From contig CAZELM010000026.1 in assembly GCA_964512995.1 (NCBI GenBank), positions 5,599 through 69,598 of the forward strand: a DNA stretch of 64,000 nt, in the 5' to 3' direction. The position numbers were made by a program, and so were the translations under genes. Source of the DNA: CAZELM01 sp964512995 (GTDB lineage Bacteria; CSSED10-310). The notes below the pieces were generated by a model, which was given only the letters and a program-made list of their open reading frames with translations, made no database searches and was not told the DNA's origin. Below, one piece after another: positions 8,336 to 23,300 of this stretch. Every line of letters starts with the position of its first letter. Within the stretch, counting starts at the first letter, position 1.

Positions 8336-11300
8336 TTTTTTTTTCCCTCTTCACCGCAGTTCATCGCAAGATCTTCTTCTGATGAATCGGAATCGTGAAG
8401 CTCGTTCCCTCGATTCGATCCTGGCAGAAATTCCTTGTCGCCGAAGAAGTCTCCCCCCTCGGATTCAGACGAACTTCCAAGGATCGAATCCACACAGGAA
8501 CCAGCACCCAATGCTGCATAGAAAATACCCTGTGCATCACCAGCCGAAACAGTACCATCGCCGTTGCAATCCGCGGAACAGGCTTCTTCTTCAGATGGAA
8601 CGATTGAACCCAGTGCAATGTAGAAGGCAGTCTGTGCGTCTCCCGCTGAGAGCATGCCGTCATTGTTGATATCGCCGTCATTGATGCAACCACCCGGTGT
8701 GAAGGTCGGAGTCGGTGTCGGAGTAAATGTTGCTTCCGGTGTATCAGTCGGCGTTGGCGTATTGGTCACTTCCGGTGTATCAGTCGGGGTGGGTGTATTG
8801 GTCGGGATCGGAGTTTCAGTTGCAGTTGGTGTGTTGGTGACGGTCGGCGTGTTCGTCGGTGTTCCTGTATCCGTTGGGATCGGTGTGTTCGTCGGGGTAC
8901 GCGTCGGTGTGTGTGTCGGTGTGCTTGTCGGTGTGAAGGTCGGAGCTCCAGTCGGTGTCCGGGTCGGGGTATTGGTCGGAGTCGGCGTGTTGGATGGCGT
9001 CGGGGTATTGGTCGGCCGTGGTGTATTGGTATTGGTCGGTGTCTGTGTCGGAGCCTGGGTCGGGGTATACATCGGCGCATCAACAAAGTACAGGTAATTG
9101 ACATCATTGGTTACGTTATCGCCCGCATCATTGTTGTTCCCTATATCAATACATCCATCCACAGAGAAGGAGTCATCATCCGGTCCGGCAACATGCCCCC
9201 ACCAGTTGTACTGCGCATTGATACAGGTATTGGCATCCGTGTTTCTGACACCATAGTTGGTGTGCTCCGTAAAGTTGTTCCCTGATCCTGCTGTTCCACC
9301 GATGATCGGCTGCGATCCGGTGGCGATGTAGACGCCATCCGGCTGCCGCAGGAATACCGAGTTGGTGATCGTTGGATTCGTTCCTGCTCCCGTGCAATAC
9401 AGGCCATACAGTGTGTTGGAATCGATGATGCAGGCATGGATATTCGGACTGGCTCCGCTCTGGCAATAAATACCAGCGCCATCCCCTTTCCGAATCTCAC
9501 AGTGGTTCAATGTGGCATTCACGCCCACCAGATAGATGTTGTAGTAGCTGGAATATCCGCCGTATTCAACCAGAGCGTTTTCCAGGATACAGTTGGCATC
9601 ATCCGCATTGTCATAGAAGTAGATACCATACCATTCTCCTGTGGTCAGTGGCGTGGTGTTGGCCTTGTTGTAAGTGAATACAACACGGTCATCGGTTGCT
9701 CCCAATACTTTCAACGCCCCGCGATTGGCAGCCGTTGCAGATCCAATATACAGGATCTGGTAACGGTTCCACTGCATCTCAACACCCGGCTCGATTGTCA
9801 GAATCGCCAGTCCATTGGTGGCGGCAACGGTAACATCTCCCACCATCAGATACGGAATCTGATTGTCATGCCATGTGTTGTTGGTTGCCAGCGTATCACC
9901 AACGACGTAGATCTTCTGGATCAGATTGTCACTGAATGCGTTCCCCGTCATCTTGTCAAGATGGCGTGCGTAGCAGTAAATCGGATAATTGTCGTTGGAG
10001 TTCATCGTGTTGTTGGCGATCGTTGGCAGCGCTGTAGTGGAAGCGACATAGATTCCATGTGTCGGATGCAGCGTAATCAGGTTGTTGGAGATCGTCGGGG
10101 AGGATGTGCTGTACACGTACACACCATAGCTGGCATTTTTGTGGATGTAGGAATTGGAGATGGTCGGAGAGGATGCATTGCAGTAGACACCGTATGTCGT
10201 GTTGTCGTGTATGTCGCAGTTGTTGATCACCGGGTTCGCAGTGGTGACACAGTAAAATCCCGGGCCTGATCCAAATGAACTCTCAACATAATTGAAGGTC
10301 GGTGATGTTCGGTTACAGTAGATATTCTCGTTTACATCATATCCGCCATATCGGACCGCCGTGTGGGTAAGTGTTGTCAAGGTCGCATCGCAGTATCTGG
10401 AGAAATACAGACCGGACCAGAAACCAGGACTCGGAGTTGTTGTATTCGCTGTGAAAATGACCGGCTGCTCTGCGGTTCCTTGTGTGATCAGCGCTCCACG
10501 ATATGAAGCTGTGGTGTTGTTGCCAATCACAATCTGCAATGTCGAGGACATCCGCATTTCAACACCCGCTTCGAGTGTCAGTGATGTGACATTGTCAGCG
10601 CCATCCATTCCCTGGACCGTGATACTCGCACTTGCGATCATATACGGGATTCCCGGGTTCTCCCAGACTCCATCTTTCGTCAGTGTTTCACCATAGACAT
10701 GGAACATCTGATAGAGATTATTGGAGTAGTCGTTGGCTGTGAATGATGGTACCTGGTGTGCGAATGCAAAGACCGGATAGCTGTCATTGTCGTCAAACAA
10801 TGTATTGGTGACAATCGGTGAGCAGTCCGTGTGTGCGACAAACAACCCATACGAGGCGTTCTCATAGATCAGACATCCATCGAAGACCGGATTACTGGAG
10901 TTGGCGATGTAAACACCGTGACTGGCGTTTTCTGAAATTTCGGTATCGGTAATGAGAGGTGTTGCTGTGGTGTTGATGTAAATACCATACGCGTTGTTGT
11001 GATGGAGATAGCAGTTGGTGATTTCTGGAGAAGCTCCGTTGTATGCGTAGATACCGGAAGCGGAACAGTATTTGATTTCCGAGTTCATGATCGTTGGAGA
11101 ACTGCCGTTGCACTGGATGTTGTAGTAGCTGCTTCCACCATAACTGACCACGCAGTTGTTCAGCAGACTGATGTCACTGGAGGCATACCGAGCAAAGAAG
11201 ATACCTGACCAGAATCCCGGCGTTGGAGCGCTCGAATCAGCCGTGAACAGGATCGGATCGACTTCAGTTCCATTTGCGTTCAATGCACCTGGCAGATCCG

Positions 11301-14300
11301 GATTGGTATCGCTTCCGATGAAGAGATGTACTCCGGATGCCATCTGCATCACCGTTCCCGGCTCCAGTGTCAATGTCGAAACATCATCCGATCCGTTCTG
11401 ACCCTCGATCGCAATACTGGACACTAACTTGTACGGAATGCCCGGATTCTCCCAGTTGGAATCCAGTGTCAGCGTCTCGCCGTTTACATAGAATTGCTGA
11501 TACAGGTTATTGGTATAGGTGTTGTTCGTGAATCGGGTGACCTGCGATGCATAAGTGTGGACTGGATAGGAATCATTGTCATCAAACCAGCAGCCTGAGA
11601 CAACCGGATAATTCGTCGCATTTCCGATGTACAATCCATAACCGGTATTCTCATAAATGACGCAATCCGTGATATTCGGTCGGCAATACGTGGTGATATA
11701 GATACCATGGCTGGCATTGTAGGAGATATCGCAGTTCGTGACCTGAGGCCAACTGTCGCTGTTGATATAGAGACCGTATGTGGAGTTATCGTGGAGGTAA
11801 CAATCGCTGATAATGGGATCACTGCCATTGTAACTGTAGATTCCGGGTCCTGATCCAAATCGGGATTCGACACTGGAAATGGTTGGCGATGCATTATTCA
11901 GATAGATGTTCTCGTAACTGCTGTAACCGCCATATTCCACGACGCAGTTGTCCATGATCGAGTCGTCGGCTGAGAAGTTATTGAACATGATACCATCCCA
12001 ATATCCCGCAGACTGACTCCAGCCCGTGAATGTGATGGTTCCGGTTCCAGGATCTCCGTCAGCGACCAATCGACCGATGAGGGAAGACGTTGTCGCATCA
12101 CCAATCGTCAGACCAACCGTTGACCCGAATTTCACGGTTACACCCGGCTGAATGGTCAGTGTCGTGATGTTGTCTGCTCCGTCCTGACCCGCAACAACGA
12201 TGTCGGATACGACATAATACGGAATATTCTGAACCGCCCACGAGCCATCCCGGATGATCGTGCCACCGGTGACATAGATCGCTTGAGTCGTATTCGGCAA
12301 TACGCCAAAACTGTTGTTACTGATCGTGAACATGGATTCCGGATCATATACCTGGATCGGCCAACTGTTGATTCGGTTGAATGTGTTGAATGTGATCATC
12401 GGATAACATCCGGCAGAGACATAAATTCCGTAGGCATTGTCCTGGAAGAGGTTTCCAGTGATCAGAGAGTTCGAGAAGTTGGCAAGGTAGATCGTATAGG
12501 AGGCGCAATAGGTGATGCTGTTGTCGATGATATCCGGACTCGCGTCTCCGGTGCAGTAAATTCCATAGCCGCTTCCATATCGAATCGTACAATTGGTGAT
12601 CTCGGGAGAAGCGGAATCACACCGGATGTTGGCGGAACTGGAGTAGCCACCGTATTCCACCGTGCAGTAGTTCATCACACTCGTATCATCCGCCCAATCC
12701 TGGAAGTGAATACCTGTCCAGACTCCCGCGGTTTGCGTCGTATTGGATGTGAACAGAATGCCAGCGGTTTCGGTGCCGTTTGCAACCAGTTTCCCGGTAT
12801 CCACATCGGTGGTTCCACCAACATACAGCCGATAGTTCGCATTTGATCGGACGATGACACCGTCTTCAATCGTCAGTGTAGCGCCGTTGCGGATGGTAAC
12901 GTTTGCATTGAGAATATACACGCCATTGCAGGATGGAGATTCAAGACCCCAGGTTGTGTCGGTTGTGATGTCTGCGGAAACAACCAGCGGTGTACATGTT
13001 GTGATCGGTGACGGTGTGACAGTCGGCCCGGGTGTGAAGGTCTGAGTCGGTGTATTGGTCGCAGTCGGTGTATTGGTCGGGACAGTTGTCGGAATCGGAG
13101 TGCGTGTATGCGTCGGTGTATTGGACGGTGTGACAGTCGGAGTGCGTGTGTGTGTCGGTGTATTGGTCGGAACCGGTGTATTGGTGGCCGTAGGTGTAGA
13201 TGTCGGTGTGAAGGTCGGAGCTTGTGTCGGTGTTCCTGCTGCCTCTGTGAGCCAGTTCCGGTAATCGACATCATCCGAAACATTATCGCCGTTATCATTG
13301 TCATGATACATGTTGATGCAATCATCCGCTGATGCTGAATCATCATCCGGTCCCGCGGCGTGTCCCCACCAGTTGTTGGTCGCCAGGATACAGGTCGTCG
13401 CATCCGTGTTTCTCACACCCCATGATGTGTTGCCATTGATGTTGCAACTGTACTGAGCCGCTCCACCAATAACGGGAACTGAGCCGGCAGCAATGTAAAT
13501 ACCATTGGCTGATCCGGAGAATGTCGAGGATCGGATAATCGGATTGGTGCCAACTCCCGTGCAATACATACCATAGGTCACGTTGTTCTGGACAAGGCAG
13601 GATTCGATGAGCGGACTGGCTCCCGCGGACAAATGGATACCCGCATTGTTGCCTGATGTGATCCGGCAATATTGCAGTGTGGGCGATACACCGATGCACT
13701 GAATGGAATGACTTCCGGAGTATCCGGCATGATCGATATGGACATTTCGCAGGATACAGCTTGCATCCACAGCGGAGTCGTTGAACAGGATCCCGTCCCA
13801 TTCTCCAGTTGTCAGAGGAGGATTGTAAGCGGGGTTATAGGTGAAGATAATCGGGTCACTTTCAACGCCGTTTGCAATCAGTCCGCCTTTCGCCAGAACA
13901 CTGGTGCTGCCGATGATCAACTGATAGTAGCGTTCCCACTGCGCCTGAACACCGGCTTCGATCGTCAGGATCGCCGGAATTGCATCGACACCCGTAACCG
14001 TGACATCGCCGACCATCAGGTAGGGGATCTCCTGTTTGTGCCACGTGCTGTCACGATTGATCGTATCACCCGCAACATACACTTTCTGATACAGATTACC
14101 GGAGAAATGGTTGCCGCTCATTTTATCCAGATCACTGGCAAAACAATAGATCGGATAGCTGTTGTTGACCGTAAGTGTGTTATCCCGGATGGTTGGATCG
14201 CATGTGTTGTTGTTGACATAAATGCCATAGGCCGGTTGTCGGGAAATGTCGCAGTCGGCAATCGTGGGTGCTGATGATGTGATCATGTAGATTCCGTGAC

Positions 14301-17300
14301 TGGAATTGGAACGGATCGTGGAGTTGGCGATGATCGGAGATGCATTGTTGCAGTAAACGCCATAGTTGGTGTTGTGATGGAAATAGCAGTACGAAACAGA
14401 AGGAGCTGCACCAGCGAGACAATAGAGTCCGGGTCCGGAACCGTCATGGGATTCCGTGTTGGAAATACTGGGAGATGATCCATTACAGGTGATATTCTCT
14501 GTTGATCCACCCCCGTATTCGACCAGACAATGCGTGATCTCGGAGATAGCACCAACAGCGGTCGGTAAGAAATTGATACCATACCAGAAACCCGGTGTCG
14601 GAGCCGTCGTATCCGCCGTGAAAACGACCCGGTTGATTGATGTACCAACCGCACGGAAAGCTCCCGGATAATCCACATCCGATGCGTGGCCGATTGTGAA
14701 TTCAACACCGGAACCCATCAGCATCTGAGCACCGGCTTCGATGCTCAGGGAGGTAACCTTGTCTGCACCATCCTGACCCTGGACAATCACAGTACCGGAT
14801 ACCCGATATGGAATTCCAGGATTCTGCCAGGAACTATCCACCACAACCGTGTCTCCGACAACATAAACGTACTGATAAAGATTGTCGGTATAGGTGTTGT
14901 TGTAGAAATGTCCGAGTTGGCCTGCGAATACCCGTACGGGGTAATTGTCGTTGTCCACAAAGGAACAATCGGTCACGGAGGGGAAACCGGTATTGTTGTT
15001 GATGTAGAGTCCGATCGAAGCGTTCTCAACGATATCGCAACTGACAAAGTTTGGTGAAGAGTCTCCGTGTACGTAAATTCCGTAACTGGCATTCTCTTCA
15101 ACAATCGTATTGCTGATCAAAACGGGCGATGCGGCATTAACATAGATTCCCTGAGTGGTATTGTGGTGGAAATAGGAATTCAGAATTGTGGGAGCGGCGT
15201 TGGTGCGGCAATACAATCCGGGTCCTGATCCATAGCGGGATTCCACAGATTCAATGCGCGGCGATGAGGTGTAGATGTAGATGTTTTCGTAGGAGCTGTA
15301 TCCGCCATACTCGACGAGACAGTTTGACATCACACAATTGTCGCTATCAGCAAAAATTCCGAAATAAATACCGTCCCAGTATCCGGCTGAAGGCGTTGTC
15401 GTGTTGGTTGTGAAGACAATCCGGTTCGATTGCGTACCGAGTGCCTGGAACGCACCCGGCAGATCCGCATCGGAATCGCTCCCGATGAAGATACCAACCG
15501 TCGAACCCATCCACATCGTCACACCGGGATCCACTGACATCATGACGACGCCGTCATTTGCGTCCAATCCCTGAACGGTTAGGTCACCGGCGATCTCATA
15601 CGGAATACCCGGATTTTCCCAGACTCCATCCCGTGAAATGGTCGCTCCATACACATAAAGCCGCTGATAGAAATTGTTGATATAGGTGTTGTTCGCAAAA
15701 CCGCCAACCTGGCTTCCATAAACCCGGATGGGGTAGTGATCGTTGTCATCGAAGAGACAACCCTGCACGTATGGATAGCTGGTTGCGTCTCCCATTTCCA
15801 GTCCAATACTGGCATTCTCTACAACATCGCAATTCAGGAATACCGGTGTCGATGTCCCGGTGATGTAGATACCATAACTGGTGTTGTAGGAAATGAGACA
15901 ACTGTCGATAAATGGTGCACAGAGCGAGTTGATGTACATTCCATATCCGGAATTATCCGAGAAGTCGCAGTTCTCGATGACTGGATTGGAGCCATTGTAA
16001 ATGTAAATTCCGGGTCCGGTGCCATACCGCGATTCTGTATTGGTGATGGTCATGGAGCATCCATTCAGGTAGATGTTCTCATTCGAACTGTATCCACCGT
16101 ATTCAATCACACAATGATTCAGAAGCGAGTAGTCACTGGCATTGTCGTAGAAAAGGATTCCATCCCAATAACCAGCCGTAAGCGCCCATCCCGTAAACGT
16201 AATCGTGTCAGCTCCGGGTCCACCATCCGCAACCAGCTCACCCGGCATCGACACACTGCTGGTACTTCCGACGATGATCCCGACGGTCGAACCGAATGAA
16301 AGCGTCGTCCCTGCGTCGATTGTCCATGTCGTCAGTTCGTCCGGACCATCCTGCCCCTGAACCGTGATATCAGATACCACGTAATAGGGAATATCCTGAT
16401 TGTGCCAGAATGAATCCGTTCCGATGTTGCCACCGGTGGTATAAATGGCCTCATATCCGACATTCAGATTGGAGAAGGTATTTCCGGATAGATTCGGCAC
16501 TTCATCGATATGATTGAGCTGAATCGGCCATTGTCCCAATCGTTCGAAGTGGTTGTCGGTCACGAGCGGGAATGCGGAAGCATGAATGTAAAGACCTGCT
16601 CCACTGACAGCGATAGTATTGCCGCTGATTTCCGGTGATCCACCACTGTTGATGTAAATACCCCATGATGCACAGTTGGATATGATGTTGTCTGAAATGG
16701 TCGGATTGGAAGCGGATGTGGTGTAAATGCCATAATTGCTGCTGTACTGGAGTGTGCAGTTGGTAATGGTCGGAGAAGCGGAATCGCAACGGATATTACC
16801 CGCCGTGGAATATCCACCATACATCACCGTGCAGTAGTTCATGATACTGGTATCGCTGGCGTTATCACGGAAGTAAATACCTCCGTGTGCGCCTGCTGTC
16901 GGAGCGGCAGCGCTGGATGTAAAGAGAATGCCGGCATCGTCAGTTCCGTTGGCGATGAGCGTTCCGATATCACCGGCTGTCGTACCGCCGATATACATGA
17001 AGTTGTTGACATTGAACCGGACTTCAACCCCATCCTCGATCGTCAGTGTGGCATTGTTACGGACCACAATATTCGCGCTGATGAGATAAACCCCGCCGCA
17101 AGCCGGAGAAGTCAGTCCCCATGTCGTATCTGTGGTGATGTCTGCCGTGATGTTATATGGCGTGCATGTCGTAGTCGGAGCCGGTGTATTTGTTGGCACT
17201 TCTGTCGGTGTCGCTGTCGGAGGTGTTGTTGTGGGCGTGTTGGTCGGAATCGGAGTCGGTGTGCGGGTGGGCGTATGAGTCGGAGTATTCGTGGGTACAG

Positions 17301-20300
17301 GAGATGGTGTACGGGTCGGCGTGTTGGTTGGGGTGTTGGTCGGAATGGATGTGTTTGTCGGAACTGCAGTATTGGTCGGGACAGCGGTATTGGGCGGAGT
17401 GGACGTGGGTGATTGGGTTGGCGTGCTTATGCCGGAGGTGATCCAGTTTCGATAATCGACATCGTCACTGACATTGTCACCCGGATCATTGTTGTTTCCA
17501 ACATCCATACAGCCATCGGCAGTCACGGAGTCATCATCCGGACCATTGGCATCGCCCCACCAGTTGAATCGGGCATTCAGACATGTCGTTCCATCCACAT
17601 TTCGGACGCCGTATGCACTGTTGCCATAAATGCTGTTGCCGTTTCCTGTGGATCCGCCTATTACGGGCTGAGAGCCTGATGCAGCGTAAACACCGTTTGC
17701 GTTGGCCGTCAGAACGGATTTGGTAATCGTTGGATTGGTGTTGATTCCGGTTGTGTAAACGCCGTAGGTGGAGTTGTTTTCAAGGCGGCACGAATAAATC
17801 TGCGGGCTCGCACCATTCGCACAGTAAACACCCGCCAGATAACCATACCGGATATTGCAATGATCGAGTGTCGGAGACGCCGCATTACAGTTGATCGAAT
17901 AGTTGGAACCGTATCCGCCATACTCCACAATCAGATTCCGAAGGATGCAGCTTTCGTCATCTGCGAAATCCTGGAACAGAATTCCATCCCATTCACCGGT
18001 TGTCAGCGGCGGAACGTTATAATCGTTATAGGTGAACTGAACCTGGTCAGTTGGTGTTCCATTGACCATCAATCCGCCATGATTTAGAACACTGGTCGAT
18101 CCGATGATCAACTGCATATACCGGTTGAACTGAACTTCCGTTCCTGCTTCAACAGTCAGAATAGCAGGTATCCCGTTGTTGCCATAAACCGACACATCGC
18201 CGTTTACCAGATAGGGAATCGGATGTTTGTGCCAGGTATTGTCGGCAGTGATGAGATCGCCCGCAACAAAAATCTTCTGATACAAGTTCCCTGAGAAGGT
18301 ATTCTGGGTCATCTTGTCCAGATCGCCGGCAAAACAATAGATAGGATAATTATTGTTGTTGTCGATGGCATTCTGGGCGATCGTCGGGTCTGCTTCCACA
18401 TTATTGATGTAGATTCCATATCCGGCATTTAGTCGAATCTGGGAGTTGCTAATGACTGGATTGCCGGAATAGATCATGTAATACCCATGACTGCTGTTGT
18501 TGGACAGGATCGAGTTCTGGACGATCGGAGAGGCTGCGTTGTTGTACACTCCGTAATTCGTGTTGTGATGGAAATAACAGTTGGAAATAACCGGAGCAGC
18601 TCCAGTCAGGGCATACAGTCCCGGACCCGAACAATACCGGGACTCAACATTGGAAATGCGAGGTGAACTGATGTTGCAATGGATGTTTTCGTACGTCGTT
18701 CCACCATACTCGACCAGACAATGATTGAGTTCACAGGTTGCATCGTTGGAGTAGTTGGCGAAATAGATACCGGTCCAGTCGCCGGGAGCCTTGGTAGCAG
18801 CATCCGAAGTGAATGTAACGCCATTGCTCCCCGTTCCCGCTGCGCGAAATGCGCCCGGTAAGTCTGGATCCGAGTCGTGTCCGACGATGATCGCAGTACC
18901 GCCACCCATGGACATGACAACTCCTGGTTCGATCTGGATCGTGGTCAGTCGGTCTCCACCATCACGGCCCTGGATGGTCAATGTCCCCATGATCTTGTAG
19001 GAAATGCCCGGATTGACCCAGGTTCCATCATACGCCAGTGTATCCGCTGCAACGTAAATCTGTTGGTAGGTGTTGTTCGTGTATGTGTTGTCGGAGAATC
19101 CTCGGACTTGACCACCAAATAAATAAATCGGATAGTTGTCATTGTCATCGAAGAGACATCCACGGACAGTCAACGAACAATCCGCCGTATTGACATACAA
19201 GCCATAGGATCCGTTTTCGATGAGATCCGTATCAGTGATACTCGGAGCACATCCGGTTGTGATGTAGATACCATGACTGGCATTCTCTTCGACCACTGTT
19301 CCACTGATCACGGGTGATGAGGTCGTATGGGCGTAGATACCGAAGTTGGAATTGTGATGGAAGTAGCAGTCTTCCACTCTCGGGCTTGCGGAGATGTAGC
19401 AGTACATACCGGGTCCGGTTCCGTATGAAGACTCCACATGACTGAACCAGGGTGAACTGCTGTAGCAGTAGATATTCTCATAGGAGCTGTACCCGCCGTA
19501 TTCAATCAGACAATAATTCAGCTCACAGAGTGAATCGTTCGTAAAATCGGCAAAATAGATACCATCCCAATATCCCGCAGTCGGAGGAACAACATCCGCT
19601 GTGAAGATAACGCGTTCAGACGGTGTACCCATAACCCGCAAAGCGCCCGAAAGATCCGGATCAGTATTGCTGGCCACAGTGATTCCAACCGTCGAGCCGA
19701 ATTTCATGATCGCACCGGCCTCGATGGTCAGTGTGGTTGTTACATCCGGGCCATCGACACCGGAGATGGTCTGGTCGCCGACGACCTTGTATGGAATGCC
19801 GGCGTTTTCCCATGTCCCATCCCGTGTAATCGTATCCGCGTTGACATACAACTGCTGATACAGGTTATTGGTGTATAAGTTATTTGAAAATGCACCAAAC
19901 TGACCCCCGAATCCATGTACGGGATAGGTATCATTGTCATCGAACCAACAACCAGTGACGGTGGGCATACAATCCGCCGCATTCATGTGCAATCCATAAC
20001 TGACGTTCTCATAGATGTCACAATCGCTGATGATCGGTGAGGAGGTTGTATGGACAGCAATTCCATAACTGGCGTTATAAGCAATCTCGCAATTGGCGAT
20101 ATAGGGGGAGCATCGGGTGTTCAGGTAAATGCCCTGGGTACTGTTATCATGTATGTAACAGCTTTCGATCGTCGGGGAAGCGCCGTTGTAGCAGTAAATA
20201 CCCGGACCAGAAGCAAACGCCAGTTCTGAATTCTGGATCGTCGGTGAACAGGCATTGAAATAGATGTTTTCATTGGAGCTGTATCCACCATATGTAACGA

Positions 20301-23300
20301 TGCTGTAATCCACGATCGTCTCGTCGGTTGTATATGGATTGAATAAAATGCCATTCCATGTGCCCGTAGAACCTTTCCACAAGGTGAAAATGATCTCATT
20401 ATCCGGTGTTCCCTGAGCGACCAGTTCACCGGGGAGATTCATATCCGTTGCATGGCTGATGACGAGTCCGACTGTTCCCGCAAATGCCAGGTAAACACCG
20501 GGTTCGATCGTCAATGTCGCCACTTCGAGAGCCGGCCATGTCTGTCCCTGAACGGTGATCGTGCCTGCAATGTGATAGGGAATGCCCTGCTCATAAATCG
20601 TGACATCCTTGGTGATTGTTCCTGCCGCAACATAGATGGCGTCGTAATACGGGTTCAGATTGACGAACTCGTTCCCATAGATCGTATCCAGTTGCTCCGG
20701 ATGGTAGCTCTGAATCGGCCAACTGTTGATTCCATTGAACGCACTATTGGTCAATGTCGGGAATGAGTCAGCGGCAATGTATACACCCGCTCCACTGCTT
20801 TCAAACAACATTCCATCGATTGTTGGAGATGATGTGGACAGATAAATGACATGCGAAGCGATATTGTTGATGTAACAATCGGTGATCGTTGGATTGCTGC
20901 CTGCAGTGCAATAGATACCATAATTGGTGGCCAGTCGAAGGATACAGTTTGAAATGGTGGGTGATGCGGAGTCACACCGGATGTTCGCTGCGGAAGAGTA
21001 TCCACCGTATTCAACAATGCAGTAGCTCATGATACTGGAGTCATCCGCACCGTCCCGGAAATGAATGCCCGCGTGGGATCCGATGGTCGGACTGGTCGAT
21101 GAACTCGTGAACAGAATGTAAGCATTGCTGGTACCAGCGGCCGTGATTCTTCCGCGATCCGTTGTCGTTGTACCACCGACATAGATCCGGTAATTACTGT
21201 TGAAGCGGACTTCAACGCCCGGTTCGATGATCAGTGTGGCATTGTTCCGGATGGCGATGTTCCCATTGATGATATACACACCATTGCATGATGGTGATGT
21301 GAGACCCCAGACAGTATCCGCTGTAATATCGGCACTGATCGTCGTCGGTGTACAGGTGCTGAATGGATCGGGGGTTTTGGTCGGCGTCATGGTCGGTGTT
21401 CTGGTCGGTGTATTGGTCGGAGTCGGTGTGCGTGTGGGGGTGGAAGTTGGTGTATTGGTCGGTGTGAATGTTGGAACGGGTGTGTTTGTCGGGCCGGATG
21501 TATTGGTTGGAACCGGTGTATTGGTCGGGCCGGATGTATTGGTTGGAACGGGCGTGTTCGTCGGCGTGAGCGTGGGAGCTTGGGTCGGTGTGCTTACAAC
21601 GGCAGCCAACCAGTTCCGGTAATCGACATCATCACTGACATTATCGGCCGGATCATTGTTGTTTCCCGCGTTCATACAACCATCAACGGCAGATGTATCA
21701 TCATCCGGACCATTGGCATGACCCCACCAGTTATACTGGGCGTTGATGCACAATGTCGCATCCACATTCTGGATACCCCATGTGGTGTTTCCGGCAATGG
21801 TGTTCCCTAAGCCTGCTGTGCCGCCGATCACGGGCTGCGCGCCGGCAGAGATGTAGATACCGGTCGGCTGTCCCACAAATGATGATTTGGTAATAATCGG
21901 ATTGGTGCCAATCCCAGTACAGGTGATCCCGTAGTTCCGGTTATTCAGGAAGCTACAGGAGAAAATAGTGGGCTGTGATCCATTGGCACAATAGATACCC
22001 GATCCATCGGCATGGGAGATTTCGACATACTCGAATGTCGGGGATGCATTGTCACAGTAAATATTTTCATTGCCGGCGTATCCACCGTAATCCATGAAGA
22101 CGTTGCGGAGAATGCAACTGGCATCTTCTGCGTAGTTGTAGAAATAAATGCCATCCCATTCACCACCGACTAAAGGTGGGGTATATGCATCATTATACGT
22201 GAAGACCACGCGGCTGGCAGCCGTGCCATTGCAAATCAACCCCCCTTTGTTCAGAACGCTGTTGGATCCGATGAGCAATTGGAAATAACGGTTCCACTGC
22301 ATCTGCGTCCCGGCTTGGATGGTCAGAATTGCCGGTACTCCATTGACTCCCGCAACTGAAATGTCACCATTCATCAGATAGGGAACCGTGGCGGCACGCC
22401 AGGTTTGTGATGTAGTGAGCGAATCGCCGTTGACATAAATTTTCTGATACGTATTGCCAGAGAACGTATTTCCGGTCATCGCATCCAGATCAGAAGCAAA
22501 GCAGTAAATCGGGTAATTGGTGTTGCTGTTGATGGCATTGTTGGTGATCACCGGAGCATCCGCAGCCGCTGAAACATAAATACCATAGGTCGGTTGTGAC
22601 AGAACCTGGCAGTTAGTAATCGTGGGTGAGGATGTGGCATACACGTAAATACCATAACTCGTGTTGTTGTTTATCGTGGAGTTACTGATGACCGGTGAAG
22701 CCGTATAGCAATACAATCCATGCGTCGTATTGTTGTACAACTGACAGCTTGTAATCGGCGGGTTTGCGTTCAGATAACAATAGATTCCAGCTCCGGAACC
22801 ATGATGAACCAGCGTGTTCGTGATCCGGGGTGAACTGCCATAACAGTATACATTTTCATAGGAGCTGTATCCACCGTATCCGATGTCGCAATAGGTCAGC
22901 TCAGAGACTGTGCTGTTGGAATACAACGCAAAATAGATCCCATCCCAGTAACCGACCGTTGGTGTTGCGAGATCCGCTGTGAAAACGACACGGGAGCCCG
23001 ATGTGCCGACAGCTCGTAAGGCTCCAGGAGCATCAACATTACTATCCGAACCGACATACAGACCAACGGTGGATCCCATTTTGAATGTTGCGCCCGGCTC
23101 GATCGACACGGTTGTCAACCGATCCGGTCCATTCTGACCATAAATGGAAATATCACCGACAACCTTATACGGAATGGCCGGATTTACCCATGTGGCATCC
23201 TTCGTGACCGCATCGCCGTAGGTATAGATTTCCTGATATAGATTCGTCGTGTAAGTGTTACCAGAGAAACCGCCCAATTGTCCGGCAAAGCAACGTAATG

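Noticed and set aside
8654..9097. Plus-strand open frame rich in Val and Gly, and similar ones over the other Thr-Pro linkers
   Set aside because: They are complements of the Thr-Pro linker codons of the giant gene.
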